From Archaeoglobaceae archaeon (GTDB lineage Archaea > Halobacteriota > Archaeoglobi > Archaeoglobales > Archaeoglobaceae), in NCBI GenBank assembly GCA_038734275.1, contig JAVYOO010000002.1:220911-284910 (forward strand): a stretch of 64,000 bases of DNA, read 5' to 3'. Below are positions 34,272 to 43,312 of this stretch, piece by piece. A program made the position numbers and the translations under genes. The notes beneath the pieces are model-generated. The model was given only the letters and a program-made list of their open reading frames with translations, made no database searches and was not told where the DNA came from. Positions within the stretch are counted from its first letter, which is position 1. Each line of letters begins with the position of its first letter.

Positions 34272-35588
34272 GGTTCGAAGATATATCTCAAATAATGCTT
34301 CTCGAGGCTTATTGTCCTTAACTTCTATCCTACCGCCAAAAGTTTCTATAATCCACTTTGCAATGAAAAGCCCCATTCCTGTTCTGTTTGCAGTTGAAAA
34401 ACCTTTTTCAAATATTTTTGATTTTATCTCATCAGGAATACCTTTACCATCGTCAGAAATTCTGCAAACCGCCCAGTCTCTGTCTTTATAAACCTCAACT
34501 GTTACCTTTACATTCTCTCCACCATGGATGAAAGAATTGCTGATTACGTTCTCCAAAACACTCTTTAAACCTTCATTCGCATAAACCATAACATCCTTGA
34601 GCTTAGTTTCGATGGGATAACACTTTGCAATTTCTCTAACAATTCCGGCAATGTTGATCGGTTTTTTAATCTCAGTCGCAGACTCCAAATTTCTAACATC
34701 CCTTATAAGCTTTGTTATATATTCGATCTTCTCCTGTGCTCGCTTTTTAAGCCCGGGATCGTCAATCTCAAATGCCAACGCGATAGTTGTAAGTGCGTTC
34801 GCTATGTCATGCCTTAAAATGCTGTTCAAGATCGAAAGATATTCTGCTCTAAATTTAAGTTCCTCATTGAGCTCGTGAATTTCTGTTGTGTCCAAAGCGG
34901 TTGCAGCAACTGCTGGAGCTCCGTTGTAGATTATTCTGGCAGGTCTAACTGTAACCCATTTGACTCTGCCATCCTTGCTAAGGATTCTGAAGCTGTAAGT
35001 CTCGATATCTCTTAGTCCACGTTCTCTTTCAAGGTATCTCTGGATTACAAACTCACGATCTTCAGGATGTAGCATGAAAAAGTCTTTTCCGAGAAGTTCT
35101 TCTTTTGAATAGCCCGTAAGTTCCTCGAAGGCTTTATTTACATACAAGATCCTTCTGTTTTGCACTATATAAACAGGAGTCAGACTTTCCTCTATAAGCA
35201 CTCTGTAAAATTCTTCTCGATTTCTAAGTTCATTTTCAAGTTTCTTTAGCCTTGTTATATCTATCCAATTTCCGAGAGCAAAAATTTTTCCATCTATCTC
35301 GATCGGATAAGCGAATCCCCAGATCCATCTAATCTCCCCATCTTTGCGAACGTATCTTATTTCGTAAAAAACCGTTTCTCCACTGAAAACTTTTTCGGAG
35401 AATTCTTCTGCCTTTTTTCGGTCTTCAGGAAAAGCCAATTGGTAAATCGTCATTTTATAAAGCTCTTCTTTTGAATAAAGTGTCGCTTTTTCTATTATAT
35501 CGTTCACATAAATGATCCTACCATCTCTGTCCGAAATGTAAACTCCCGCGAGAGTTTTATCCAATATCTCTTTCCAATTTACTTTCAT
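34260..35588 (-). CDS. PAS-domain sensor histidine kinase
   Basis: A 442-residue cytoplasmic kinase without membrane segments. Two PAS domains (about residues 8-118 and 125-238) precede a dimerisation helix with the phosphoacceptor SILRHDIANAL (His260) and a complete ATPase domain: N box VLENVISNSFIHG, G1 DDGKGIPDE, F box EKGFST and G2 GMGLFIAKWI. It should autophosphorylate in response to a small ligand or redox change. No response regulator is beside it; in archaea such orphans are common. Confidence 0.93.
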   Translation of the reverse strand: MKVNWKEILDKTLAGVYISDRDGRIIYVNDIIEKATLYSKEELYKMTIYQLAFPEDRKKAEEFSEKVFSGETVFYEIRYVRKDGEIRWIWGFAYPIEIDGKIFALGNWIDITRLKKLENELRNREEFYRVLIEESLTPVYIVQNRRILYVNKAFEELTGYSKEELLGKDFFMLHPEDREFVIQRYLERERGLRDIETYSFRILSKDGRVKWVTVRPARIIYNGAPAVAATALDTTEIHELNEELKFRAEYLSILNSILRHDIANALTTIALAFEIDDPGLKKRAQEKIEYITKLIRDVRNLESATEIKKPINIAGIVREIAKCYPIETKLKDVMVYANEGLKSVLENVISNSFIHGGENVKVTVEVYKDRDWAVCRISDDGKGIPDEIKSKIFEKGFSTANRTGMGLFIAKWIIETFGGRIEVKDNKPREALFEIYLRTLAD

Positions 35589-35658
35589 TCGAAATCAGTA
35601 TATTGATTTGAAAGTGCCTAATAAATTTTTCCATTTCTAATTTAAAAAATATTAAAAT

Positions 35659-36825
35659 TTAGCTAAACAACTCCCCAAAAAGTCCAAGCAAAGAGGGGTT
35701 ATTTCTAAGAAGCTCGGTGATTATGGCCTGAACGCTCATCTCTTTGATATTCTTTCCAGCTATACTTTTTGCCAAGCTGTTCAAAGTTGAATCATCGAGT
35801 TTTAGGAAGAATTCCTGCAGTTTTTTGTTTCTTCTCAACTTCCAGCCAAAGTCAGCCTTCCATAGCTCATCATAGCGTTTCAAAAAGCTTGCAGAAAAGT
35901 CTTTTCTGGCAACAGCTTCCGAAGCAACCAAGCCAGCATGATAACCAGCGCTCAAAGCGTTTGCGATTCCTCCACCTGTAATTGGATCCGAGTGATAAGC
36001 CGCATCACCGCAGAGCATTATGTTGTCCGCAACAGCAGTGTCGATTTCTCCATACACTGGCACAGCTCCGGCGACAAATTCAACAATCTTACCTTTTATT
36101 CCTGCCTTCTCGATGAACCTGTCAAGGTAATGCTTTGCTGCCATTTTAGCAAGTGAGGGTAAAACTCCAATTCCTACGTTCGCTGATCTATCACCTTTTG
36201 GAAAAATCCACGCGTAACCGCCGGGAGCCAATTCGTTGCCAAGATAGAAGTAAGTATAGTTCTCGTCTATATCCAGCCCGCTCATCAAATACTGAGCACA
36301 GCTCTCGATTTCACTAATCTTGAGCGTTTTTATAATGCCCGCCATTCTACCAATTTTGCTCTCAACCCCATCCGCCCCTATGAGAAGTTTCGTCTCGACT
36401 TCCCACTCCTCTCCAAGTCTTCGCAGTTTCACCCTTAAGCCATTCTGTGTTCTTTCAAATCCTAATGCAGTTGTCTTCACAACGACTTCCGCCCCGGCCT
36501 TTGCAGCAAGTCTTGCAAGATGCCTATCAAAGATCTTTCTCTCGAGAACGAAACCAACTTCATTTCCCGCCATTTCTTCAGCCATTACAACTTCTGTGCC
36601 GTCAGGAGTGTAGATCTTCGCTCCAATTACTTCAGCTGCAATCCACTTCTTGTCGATTTCAACGAAACGCTTCAGCGATTCTTTGCTTATTCCCTCTGCA
36701 CATCTCACTGGAGTGCCTATCTCCTGCCTTTTCTCAATCAGGAGCACATTAAGCCCCTTCTCTGCTGCTGTCTTTGCAGCCATGCTTCCCGCAGGTCCTG
36801 CGCCAACAACTACGACGTCGAACAT
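35659..36825 (-). CDS. Geranylgeranyl reductase (digeranylgeranylglycerophospholipid reductase)
   Basis: An FAD enzyme of 388 residues that saturates the isoprenoid chains of archaeal lipids. The FAD loop is [12 protein letters not shown] (6-17), the active-site cysteine motif is PVRCAEGIS, the family motif [11 protein letters not shown] is at about 208-218, and [17 protein letters not shown] is the FAD-binding GD region. It is one base after a ferredoxin gene on the same strand, the same arrangement as in Methanosarcina, where the ferredoxin serves as electron donor. Confidence 0.93.
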   Translation of the reverse strand: MFDVVVVGAGPAGSMAAKTAAEKGLNVLLIEKRQEIGTPVRCAEGISKESLKRFVEIDKKWIAAEVIGAKIYTPDGTEVVMAEEMAGNEVGFVLERKIFDRHLARLAAKAGAEVVVKTTALGFERTQNGLRVKLRRLGEEWEVETKLLIGADGVESKIGRMAGIIKTLKISEIESCAQYLMSGLDIDENYTYFYLGNELAPGGYAWIFPKGDRSANVGIGVLPSLAKMAAKHYLDRFIEKAGIKGKIVEFVAGAVPVYGEIDTAVADNIMLCGDAAYHSDPITGGGIANALSAGYHAGLVASEAVARKDFSASFLKRYDELWKADFGWKLRRNKKLQEFFLKLDDSTLNSLAKSIAGKNIKEMSVQAIITELLRNNPSLLGLFGELFS

Positions 36826-36826
36826 G

Positions 36827-37009
36827 CTACACCTCCGCTAAGCTTAAAGCACCCATTGGACAGGTTTTAACGCAGATTCCACAGCCATTGCAGTTTTCAT
36901 TGATCTCGAGATAAGTTTCAATAAGCTCATTCGCATTCAGATTGCATACCGCAACGCATGCTCCACAATAAGCGCATTTTCTACGATCTACTACTGCTCT
37001 TTTTGGCAT
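36827..37009 (-). CDS. Two-cluster [4Fe-4S] ferredoxin
   Basis: A 60-residue ferredoxin with two CxxCxxCxxxC-type motifs: [11 protein letters not shown] (cluster I) and [12 protein letters not shown] (cluster II). It is located directly before the geranylgeranyl reductase gene and probably passes low-potential electrons to it for lipid saturation. The start ATG is clear, with a basic [11 protein letters not shown] leader. Confidence 0.94.
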   Translation of the reverse strand: MPKRAVVDRRKCAYCGACVAVCNLNANELIETYLEINENCNGCGICVKTCPMGALSLAEV

Positions 37010-37038
37010 AAAAAAAGTATGGGTTTTGAATATGATTT

Positions 37039-38535
37039 TTACCCTTTGCTCCTAAGCCTGCCGATCTTGCTGAATACAAAATAGCAAAGCCCACAGCCTA
37101 CGAAAGTTGCCCACCACCAGTTACCCCAGCCCCATTGAGCAACTGTGTAAACGTAATAGCCTCCCAAAGCAGTCATTGCAAATCCGTAAAGCATGCAGGC
37201 TATTGCGCCAAGCTTATGAGCTCCTTTCCAGAACAGCGAGACAGCGAGAGTGTAGAAGAATATACAGCCAAGTCCGACTGCAGCACCAGCCATCAGATAA
37301 GCCAGAAGATCTGGTGGGCGTAGAATTACCCAGGTGATTGGAATTAAGCTGAAGAATATCGTTAGAATTCTTGCAGTGTTTAAGAGAGCCTTATCGCTAA
37401 GATTTGGTTTTAAAAGCTGAATTAGATCTCTTGTAAGACTACCAGACATTACAAGAACCATTCCTGCGAGCGTTGAGATTGCTGCAGCAAATACTGCTGC
37501 AACGTAGAATCCAGATATTGGGGCTCCAAGAGACAATGCTACCATTGGTCCCGCAGCATCCTGCTTCGCAGCGGCGATGTTGAAAAGCTCCGCCCCAAAC
37601 ATTGCCCTCGCTGATAAACCGGTAAGCAGATTAAACCATGGGGTCGAAGCGGTTATGAACACAACAAGAGTCATAATCGTTAGATCTCTCTTTGTGATCT
37701 TCCTTAATCCTATGAAGCGTGCAACGTTATGCGGGAATCCAACTGCCATTGTAACGAATAGCCCAAGAGTTGCGGTAAGCCCAATAAGATCCGCAGCAAA
37801 TTGCAGATTCGGTTTCGCACTCAAATCTGCCCTTAAAGGTTCTACAAGCTTTGGATCTTGCTGAGCCAAAGCCAAGTTCAAACCTTCTACACCCCCAAGC
37901 GTTGCAAGAGCCAATAAGCTGAGTAGAGTGCAAGCAAATGCTATAAAAAGCCCCTGAATTGCAAGTGCCCACTGAGTTCCAGTGTAACCGCCAACAGCCA
38001 TGTAGACTGCCATCACAATTGCAGAAACGAATATCGATAGCTCCCATGGCGTGCCAGTGACAATGTGCCAAGCGGTTGCAGCTGCCTTGTATTGCCCCAC
38101 AGAATAAACGACCATTAGAACAACGTAGATTACGCACGCTAAAGCGGCAACGCCTTTGCTATTGTAAATTGCTCCAACAAGCTGTGGAACTGTTGTTGCC
38201 TTCATCTGTTCGAATCTGTTTCTTAGCTTTGGTCCGAAGACTGCAACAGTAGGAATTATGCCAACAAGAGTCCAGACACCCGCCAACCACATTCCGGACC
38301 ATCCAAAAGTGTAAACGATGCCCATAAGTCCCAAGCAAGCCCAACCACTCAGCCATGTTGCGGTCAATGCAAGCCCAGTAACGACTGGACCGAAGTTTCT
38401 GCTTCCCGCAAGCCATGTATTGAAAGTTTCGCTCTTCTTTTTAGACATGAAACCTACTGCAACGCTAACACCAAGCAAAAGCACAAGAAAAACTGTAGAA
38501 GAGGTAAAATCCATACTACTCGGTTGAGGCAACAT
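37039..38535 (-). CDS. Sodium:solute symporter (SSS family)
   Basis: A 498-residue transporter with 13 or so membrane helices of the SSS family, which includes PutP, PanF and acetate permease ActP. The core is shown by TWLSGWACLGLMGIVYTFGW in helices 1-2, VYMAVGGYTGTQWALAIQG, and AAISTLAGMVLVMSGSLTRD, where the second sodium site lies. The substrate could be a monocarboxylate or amino acid, not decided by sequence. A strong GGAGGG ribosome-binding site precedes the ATG and lies within the end of the tiny accessory gene. Confidence 0.92.
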   Translation of the reverse strand: MLPQPSSMDFTSSTVFLVLLLGVSVAVGFMSKKKSETFNTWLAGSRNFGPVVTGLALTATWLSGWACLGLMGIVYTFGWSGMWLAGVWTLVGIIPTVAVFGPKLRNRFEQMKATTVPQLVGAIYNSKGVAALACVIYVVLMVVYSVGQYKAAATAWHIVTGTPWELSIFVSAIVMAVYMAVGGYTGTQWALAIQGLFIAFACTLLSLLALATLGGVEGLNLALAQQDPKLVEPLRADLSAKPNLQFAADLIGLTATLGLFVTMAVGFPHNVARFIGLRKITKRDLTIMTLVVFITASTPWFNLLTGLSARAMFGAELFNIAAAKQDAAGPMVALSLGAPISGFYVAAVFAAAISTLAGMVLVMSGSLTRDLIQLLKPNLSDKALLNTARILTIFFSLIPITWVILRPPDLLAYLMAGAAVGLGCIFFYTLAVSLFWKGAHKLGAIACMLYGFAMTALGGYYVYTVAQWGWGNWWWATFVGCGLCYFVFSKIGRLRSKG

Positions 38536-38536
38536 T

Positions 38537-38629
38537 TTATCCCTCCGGCTTGCTCAAAGCCAAGCTTAGTGCTGTGACTACGATGCTTAACAAGACAACC
38601 AATAGGAAACACGTCCACGCATCGAACAT
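38537..38629 (-). CDS. Symporter small accessory protein (30 residues)
   Basis: A 30-codon open frame from the ATG at 38629, giving a protein with one hydrophobic helix (WTCFLLVVLLSIVVTALSLA) and a short tail LSKPEG. The last codons form the ribosome-binding site of the symporter gene, which starts one base after its stop. Very small one-helix proteins next to SSS symporters are annotated in databases as symporter small accessory proteins; this matches in size and place. It would bind and stabilise or tune the transporter. Confidence 0.75.
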   Translation of the reverse strand: MFDAWTCFLLVVLLSIVVTALSLALSKPEG

Positions 38630-38763
38630 GTGTTCACTGAAAAAAAAGGGAATTTAAGTTTTATGCTACACATAGCCAAGACACTAAAATTTTTTTGTAA
38701 AATCCAATAAGCTAAACGTCAAAATCCGATAGATTTTTATTTTTTAACTCGTGAATTTTAGTG

Positions 38764-39759
38764 ATGAAAGCGGTTATTATGGCTGGTGGGTATGCTACAC
38801 GACTCTGGCCAATCACCAAAACAAGAGCGAAGCCTCTGCTACCTTTGGGAAGCAAAAAAATCATAGATTTTGTATATGAGAAGCTAATCGATTTCGATAT
38901 CCCGATCATTCTTTCAACCAACAAGAGATTTGAAGAAGAATTCAGAAGTTGGTGTAAAGGTAAAAAAGTTGAAATCATTGCCGAAAATACGAGAAATGAA
39001 GAAGAAAAGCTCGGTGCTGTTAGGGCACTAGCTGAGATTGCGAAAGAGATAAAAGAAGACCTGCTTGTCGTTGCTGGTGATAATGTTTTTACATTTTCAA
39101 TAAAAGATTTTTATAAAAAATTTGAATCTATAAGAAAGCCCATGATAGCCTTATACGATGTTGGTGATTTTGAACTTGCTAAAAGATATGGAGTTGCAGA
39201 AATGGAAGGAGATAGAGTTGTAAAATTTTACGAGAAACCAGAAAAACCACCTTCAACACTTATCGGCATAGGTCTGTATCTACTTCCAAGAAGCAGTGTT
39301 GAAATTCTACTCGAATACGTTAGAAATACCAAGAGAAGCGACAATCTTGGAGATTTCATAAGTTATTTATGCACAAAAGAGAACGTTTACGGTTATTCTT
39401 TTAATGGAAGCTGGTATGATGTTGGCAATCCGGATTCGTATCTCGAAGCTTTCAAAACATATACAGATCACTACGTTGACAGATCTGCGGAAATCGATAA
39501 ATCCGTAAAGGTTATCGAGCCTGTTGTAATTGGGAAAGGTGCTAAGATCACAGGAAGGAGCATAATTGGCCCATACACTTTCATAGGGGAAAATTGCAGA
39601 ATAGAGTCTTCAGATGTGAGCGAAAGCATAGTGTTTGAAAACACCACTCTCTCGAGAGTTAAACTTTGGAGAAGCATTGTGGATGATAAATGCGAAATTC
39701 GAAATATACAGCTCGTTGGCTCAATCATTGGCGGTAATGCAAAGATCCAAGGAGGATGA
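38764..39759 (+). CDS. Sugar-phosphate nucleotidyltransferase with left-handed beta-helix
   Basis: A 331-residue protein that joins an NTP and a sugar-1-phosphate, as glucose-1-phosphate thymidylyl/uridylyltransferases do. The nucleotide loop is AVIMAGGYATRLWPIT with PLLPLGSKKI, the metal-site Asp is in VVAGDNVF, the sugar-site Lys is in KFYEKPEK, and hexapeptide repeats follow (VIEPVVIGKGAKITG to SIIGGNAKIQ) for an acetyltransferase-like beta-helix. The ATG at 38764 is preferred to the GTG one codon before it. It overlaps the radical SAM gene by 4 bases (ATGA). Confidence 0.88.
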   Translation: MKAVIMAGGYATRLWPITKTRAKPLLPLGSKKIIDFVYEKLIDFDIPIILSTNKRFEEEFRSWCKGKKVEIIAENTRNEEEKLGAVRALAEIAKEIKEDLLVVAGDNVFTFSIKDFYKKFESIRKPMIALYDVGDFELAKRYGVAEMEGDRVVKFYEKPEKPPSTLIGIGLYLLPRSSVEILLEYVRNTKRSDNLGDFISYLCTKENVYGYSFNGSWYDVGNPDSYLEAFKTYTDHYVDRSAEIDKSVKVIEPVVIGKGAKITGRSIIGPYTFIGENCRIESSDVSESIVFENTTLSRVKLWRSIVDDKCEIRNIQLVGSIIGGNAKIQGG

Positions 39760-41336
39760 AAGCCTTAATTCTGGATGGCTACGTTGACGAACCTTCTTGC
39801 TTGGGGGTTCCACCTTTCGTTTCGCCATATCCAAGGTTCTTATACGGTCTGCTAAAGCACGCTGGAATTTCTGCAATTTACACGACAATTGACAGCTTCA
39901 GAGAGGACTATAAACTAAAAGATGAAATAAAAAACTTCGATTTACTGCTAATAATCGCAGGAATTGCTGTGCCCGGAAAATATCTTGGCGGAAAGCCCCT
40001 AAGCAAAAATGAAATCTTTTCACTGAACTTGGCTAAAAGAAATATTCTTTTAGGACCAATTTACCTTGAATTATCAAGGCCGGACATTACAAAGCTTGAG
40101 GATGCTTCGATTGAAGTCATTGAATTCCCCTTTGAAGAGCGAATTTGCGAACTTTTTGGTTTGAAACCCGAGTTCGATAAATTTTTAATAGCCGGTGCAG
40201 ATGTTGTGAGACAGCATCCGGAATTTCCAAGTATTATATGTGAGATTGAGACATACAGAGGTTGTTATTGGGCTAAGTGTTCGTTTTGCATAGAGAGATT
40301 TCAAAAGTTCCGGATGAGAGATCCAAGAGCTGTTGTTTCGGAGATAAAAGCATTATACGATGCCGGAGTTCGATATTTCCGCTTAGGGAAGCAAACCGAT
40401 TTCTTTACCTATTTAGCAGATTTCAAATACGACGTTCCTAAGCCTAATCCCGATGCATTAAAGCAATTTCATAGTGCTATCTGGAATAACTGTCCGAGAA
40501 TAAAAACTCTGCATTTGGACAATGTAAATCCAAAAACGATTGCAGAATACCCGGAAGAGTCCAAAGAAATCATCAAAACAATTGCTACCTATCATACCCC
40601 TGGAAACGTGGCTGCTTTTGGCTTAGAAAGTGCAGATGAGAAGGTCATTAAAAAGAATGCTCTCTGCGCAACTCCTGAAGAGGTTATGAAGGCAATAGAG
40701 CTCATGAACAGATTTGGAGCAGCTCCTGGGTATAACGGACTACCTCTCCTGTTACCGGGCCTAAATTTTGTTATAGGTCTAAAAGGAGAAACTAAAGAGA
40801 CTTTTGAAGCAAATTTTGAATTTCTAAAGGAAGTTCTGAAAAAGGGGCTTCTTTTGAGAAGAATAAACATAAGACAGGTAAAGATCTTTCCTGGGACTCC
40901 AATGGAGAAAGAGGGATATGGAAAACTGATTAAACATAAGCAATACTTTAACTTTTTTAAAAACAGGGTTCGTGAAGAGATTGACAACCTTATGCTCCGA
41001 AGGATTTTGCCAAAAGGCAGAAAGATTACAGATCTTAAAGTTGAAATCGAAGGAAAGATAAGCTTTGCAAGACAAATAGCTACTTATCCAATACTTGTAG
41101 GACTAATTGGGGAGTATAGAAAGGGAACTTTTTTAGATGCAAGAGTTGTGGATTATGGTTATAGAAGCGTCACAGCGGTTGAGAGTCCGTTAAATGTAAA
41201 TAATGCCAGGCCAGATCAGTTAAAAGCGTTGATCGGTGCAAAATACTTGGAAATTTTGAAAAGAAGACCTTTCAGAAATTTAGAAGAGATTGATAAAATA
41301 GTTGAGGAAGCTAAATTGTTTTTTGTTGTAGAATAA
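39756..41336 (+). CDS. Radical SAM protein with C-terminal helix-hairpin-helix (COG1031 type)
   Basis: A 526-residue radical SAM protein of an archaeal family of unknown function. The N-terminal 160 residues look like a B12-binding-type Rossmann domain without a clear cobalamin His motif. The cluster motif is YRGCYWAKCSFCIE (CxxxxxCxxC-type spacing with an extra gap), and the barrel continues through AAFGLESADEKVIKKN and LPGLNFVIGLKGETKETFE. The C-terminus is a helix-hairpin-helix (NVNNARPDQLKALIGAKYLEILKRRPF segment), usually a nucleic-acid-binding unit, so the substrate may be an RNA. It overlaps the nucleotidyltransferase gene. Confidence 0.83.
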   Translation: MKALILDGYVDEPSCLGVPPFVSPYPRFLYGLLKHAGISAIYTTIDSFREDYKLKDEIKNFDLLLIIAGIAVPGKYLGGKPLSKNEIFSLNLAKRNILLGPIYLELSRPDITKLEDASIEVIEFPFEERICELFGLKPEFDKFLIAGADVVRQHPEFPSIICEIETYRGCYWAKCSFCIERFQKFRMRDPRAVVSEIKALYDAGVRYFRLGKQTDFFTYLADFKYDVPKPNPDALKQFHSAIWNNCPRIKTLHLDNVNPKTIAEYPEESKEIIKTIATYHTPGNVAAFGLESADEKVIKKNALCATPEEVMKAIELMNRFGAAPGYNGLPLLLPGLNFVIGLKGETKETFEANFEFLKEVLKKGLLLRRINIRQVKIFPGTPMEKEGYGKLIKHKQYFNFFKNRVREEIDNLMLRRILPKGRKITDLKVEIEGKISFARQIATYPILVGLIGEYRKGTFLDARVVDYGYRSVTAVESPLNVNNARPDQLKALIGAKYLEILKRRPFRNLEEIDKIVEEAKLFFVVE

Positions 41337-41426
41337 TAAAACCAAGATCGCAGAGTTGTGAAGTGATATGATTAAAACATAAATAAAAAAAATGGTAAAT
41401 CGAAAAAGCTATAAGCGGGGAGATCA

Positions 41427-41450
41427 ATGAAAGAGAAGGTGATCAAATGA
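41427..41450 (+). other. Possible 7-codon upstream frame overlapping the orc1 start
   Basis: ATG AAA GAG AAG GTG ATC AAA TGA at 41427-41450 has its own GGGGAG site in front and its stop overlaps the ATG of orc1 by ATGA. The codons GGTGAT within it form the ribosome-binding site of orc1. It may allow coupled translation, or be chance. Confidence 0.3.
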
Positions 41451-42676
41451 ATATATTTAACAATCTTCTTAACAGCACAGCTTTATTTAAAAATAGAGAT
41501 GTTCTAAGGCATAGCTACACTCCGGAGAACTTGCCACACCGTGAAGAACAGATACAACAGCTTGTAGAGCTTCTTTCACCTCTTTTAAAGGGAGGAATTC
41601 CCTCGAACATCTTTATTTATGGCAAAACTGGCACGGGGAAAACTGCGACTGTAAAATTTGTAATAAAAAATCTTGAAGAGATCAGTCAAAAGGTTAACGC
41701 AAAAATAGTGGTTTTTTACCTGAACTGTGAGATAATCGATACTGCCTATCGGGTTCTCGCAACAATCGCGAGAAGGCTTGGGAAAAATGTGCCAATGACG
41801 GGTTGGCCAACCGATCAGGTGTATGAAGAAGTAAAGAATGCAATAGAATCCAACGACATAAGGATGGTAATCGTCCTCGACGAGATTGACAAACTCGTAA
41901 AAAGAGCTGAAGAAGCCTTGTATAGTCTTACAAGAATAAATTCAGACCTAAGCACTGGAAGAGTTTCATTAATTGGCATTTCGAATAATCTAAAGTTTAA
42001 GAGCTTCTTAGATGCGAGAATTTTGAGTTCACTTAGCGAAGAAGAACTCGTTTTTCCGCCTTACAATGCAGAACAACTTGAAGATATACTGAAGCAGAGA
42101 GCTGAACTTGCATTCGTTGAAGGTGCACTCGAAGATGGAGTGATTCAGCTGTGTAGCGCTATTGCAGCACAGGAGCATGGAGATGCAAGAAAAGCGCTTG
42201 ATCTTCTAAGAGTGAGTGCAGAAATAGCTGAAAGAGAAAAAGACAATAAGGTAAGAATAAAGCATGTAAGAAAGGCAGTCAAAAAGATTGAAACAGACTA
42301 CATGATCGAAACTGTCCGGACCTTACCGCTCCACACAAAGATACTACTTTACAGCATGACTCTTTTAGCCGAAAATTCTGACAAATTCACCACGGGAGAA
42401 GTTTACTGCATTTACAAAAAATTATGTGGAAAAGTCTGTATCGAAGCTTTAACTCAGCGCAGAGTCAGTGATCTGCTTGCAGAACTTGATTCTCTCGGAA
42501 TTATAAACTCAATAGTTGTGTCAAAGGGGAGATATGGAAGGACAAGAGAGATAAAGATAGAATCGGACATAGAAGCGCTTAAAAAGGCACTTGAGGAGGA
42601 CTACAGGCTACAAGAGCTCAAAAAATTCGAAGAAGAGACGAAAAAACTCCTAAAATTAGGTGTCTTTGATATCTAA
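41447..42676 (+). CDS. orc1: Orc1/Cdc6 replication initiator
   Basis: Binds the replication origin and loads MCM. The 409-residue protein has an AAA+ core with Walker A GKTGTGKT (59-66), Walker B VIVLDEIDKL (about 142-151), sensor 1 VSLIGISNNLKF and sensor 2 HGDARKALDLLR, followed by a C-terminal winged helix (from about 310; RRVSDLLAELDSLGII is its recognition part). The 110 bases upstream are AT-rich, but no repeated origin recognition box was recognised there. A GGTGAT site precedes the ATG. Confidence 0.96.
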   Translation: MNIFNNLLNSTALFKNRDVLRHSYTPENLPHREEQIQQLVELLSPLLKGGIPSNIFIYGKTGTGKTATVKFVIKNLEEISQKVNAKIVVFYLNCEIIDTAYRVLATIARRLGKNVPMTGWPTDQVYEEVKNAIESNDIRMVIVLDEIDKLVKRAEEALYSLTRINSDLSTGRVSLIGISNNLKFKSFLDARILSSLSEEELVFPPYNAEQLEDILKQRAELAFVEGALEDGVIQLCSAIAAQEHGDARKALDLLRVSAEIAEREKDNKVRIKHVRKAVKKIETDYMIETVRTLPLHTKILLYSMTLLAENSDKFTTGEVYCIYKKLCGKVCIEALTQRRVSDLLAELDSLGIINSIVVSKGRYGRTREIKIESDIEALKKALEEDYRLQELKKFEEETKKLLKLGVFDI

Positions 42677-42740
42677 TTTTGTAGAAAAGTTTAAATATTG
42701 CTGTGTAAGAGTAGGTAAAATTAAAAGTGAGGTGTTAGAT

Positions 42741-42947
42741 TTGAAGGAATTTGGATTTGGAAAACCGCCAGTAAAAGTTGGAGATGTTCGAGAAGTTAAG
42801 ATTGAGGCAGTTGGTAGTGAAGGAGATGGAATAGCGAAGATAGAAGGTTTCGTAGTTTTCGTGCCCGGAGCTAAAATGAACGACAACGTAAAAATAAGAA
42901 TTACGAAGGTTCTAAAAAAATATGGGTTTGCAGAAATAGTGGAGTAA
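42741..42947 (+). CDS. TRAM-domain RNA-binding protein
   Basis: A 68-residue protein consisting of a single TRAM domain, a small beta barrel that binds RNA and in archaea acts as a cold-shock-like RNA chaperone. The pattern GDVREVKIEAVGSEGDGIAK and EGFVVFVPGAKMNDNVKIRI is diagnostic. I set the start at a TTG at 42741, since GAGGTG lies 6 bases before it and family members begin with the FGFGKPPVKVG stretch; a longer frame to 42660 would run into the orc1 gene. A TATA-like TTTAAATAT at about 42689 lies inside the orc1 end. Confidence 0.87.
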   Translation: MKEFGFGKPPVKVGDVREVKIEAVGSEGDGIAKIEGFVVFVPGAKMNDNVKIRITKVLKKYGFAEIVE

Positions 42948-43247
42948 CTAAAGCTTTTTAACTAAATCTTCAATTTGAGCTATAAGCCCTTTTATTTTTT
43001 CTATATCTGTTTTGAGCTGTTCAATCTTGTCATATCCCTCGTCTTTAACCATTGCACCATATTGCGTAGGCACTATTATTCCGGATTGTTCCAGAACTCT
43101 CAAAGAGTAACGAACCCGATGTTTTGGCATGTTTAGCAGATCTGATAGCTTAAATATTCCTATTGGCTGTTTTTCCATCACTGCCTTTAAAACTTCCAGA
43201 TGTCTAACTACTATCTCCGCCTCTGATATGAGTTTGCTAAACACCAT
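42948..43247 (-). CDS. Winged-helix transcriptional regulator
   Basis: A 99-residue protein with an HTH in EKQPIGIFKLSDLLNMPKHRVRYSL (split here: the turn lies at KLSDLLNMPKHR), the wing in GIIVPTQYGAMVKDEG, and a C-terminal coiled-coil helix (KIEQLKTDIEKIKGLIAQI). It appears to be a small archaeal DNA-binding protein. The chosen ATG at 43247 avoids two weak upstream Met codons. It converges on the TRAM gene with no gap. Confidence 0.78.
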   Translation of the reverse strand: MVFSKLISEAEIVVRHLEVLKAVMEKQPIGIFKLSDLLNMPKHRVRYSLRVLEQSGIIVPTQYGAMVKDEGYDKIEQLKTDIEKIKGLIAQIEDLVKKL

Positions 43248-43312
43248 AACTATGATCATCATTTTGGGTATATAAGCCTTATGCTATTCAGGAGATTAGA
43301 GATGGGCCGGAG

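Noticed and set aside
37727-38137. Long frames inside the symporter gene and its opposite strand
   Set aside because: They are Cys-, Gly- or Ser-rich translations in shadow frames of a clear transporter gene with intact motifs.
41337-41446. Replication origin directly upstream of orc1
   Set aside because: The region is short and AT-rich but holds no repeated inverted boxes that I could see.
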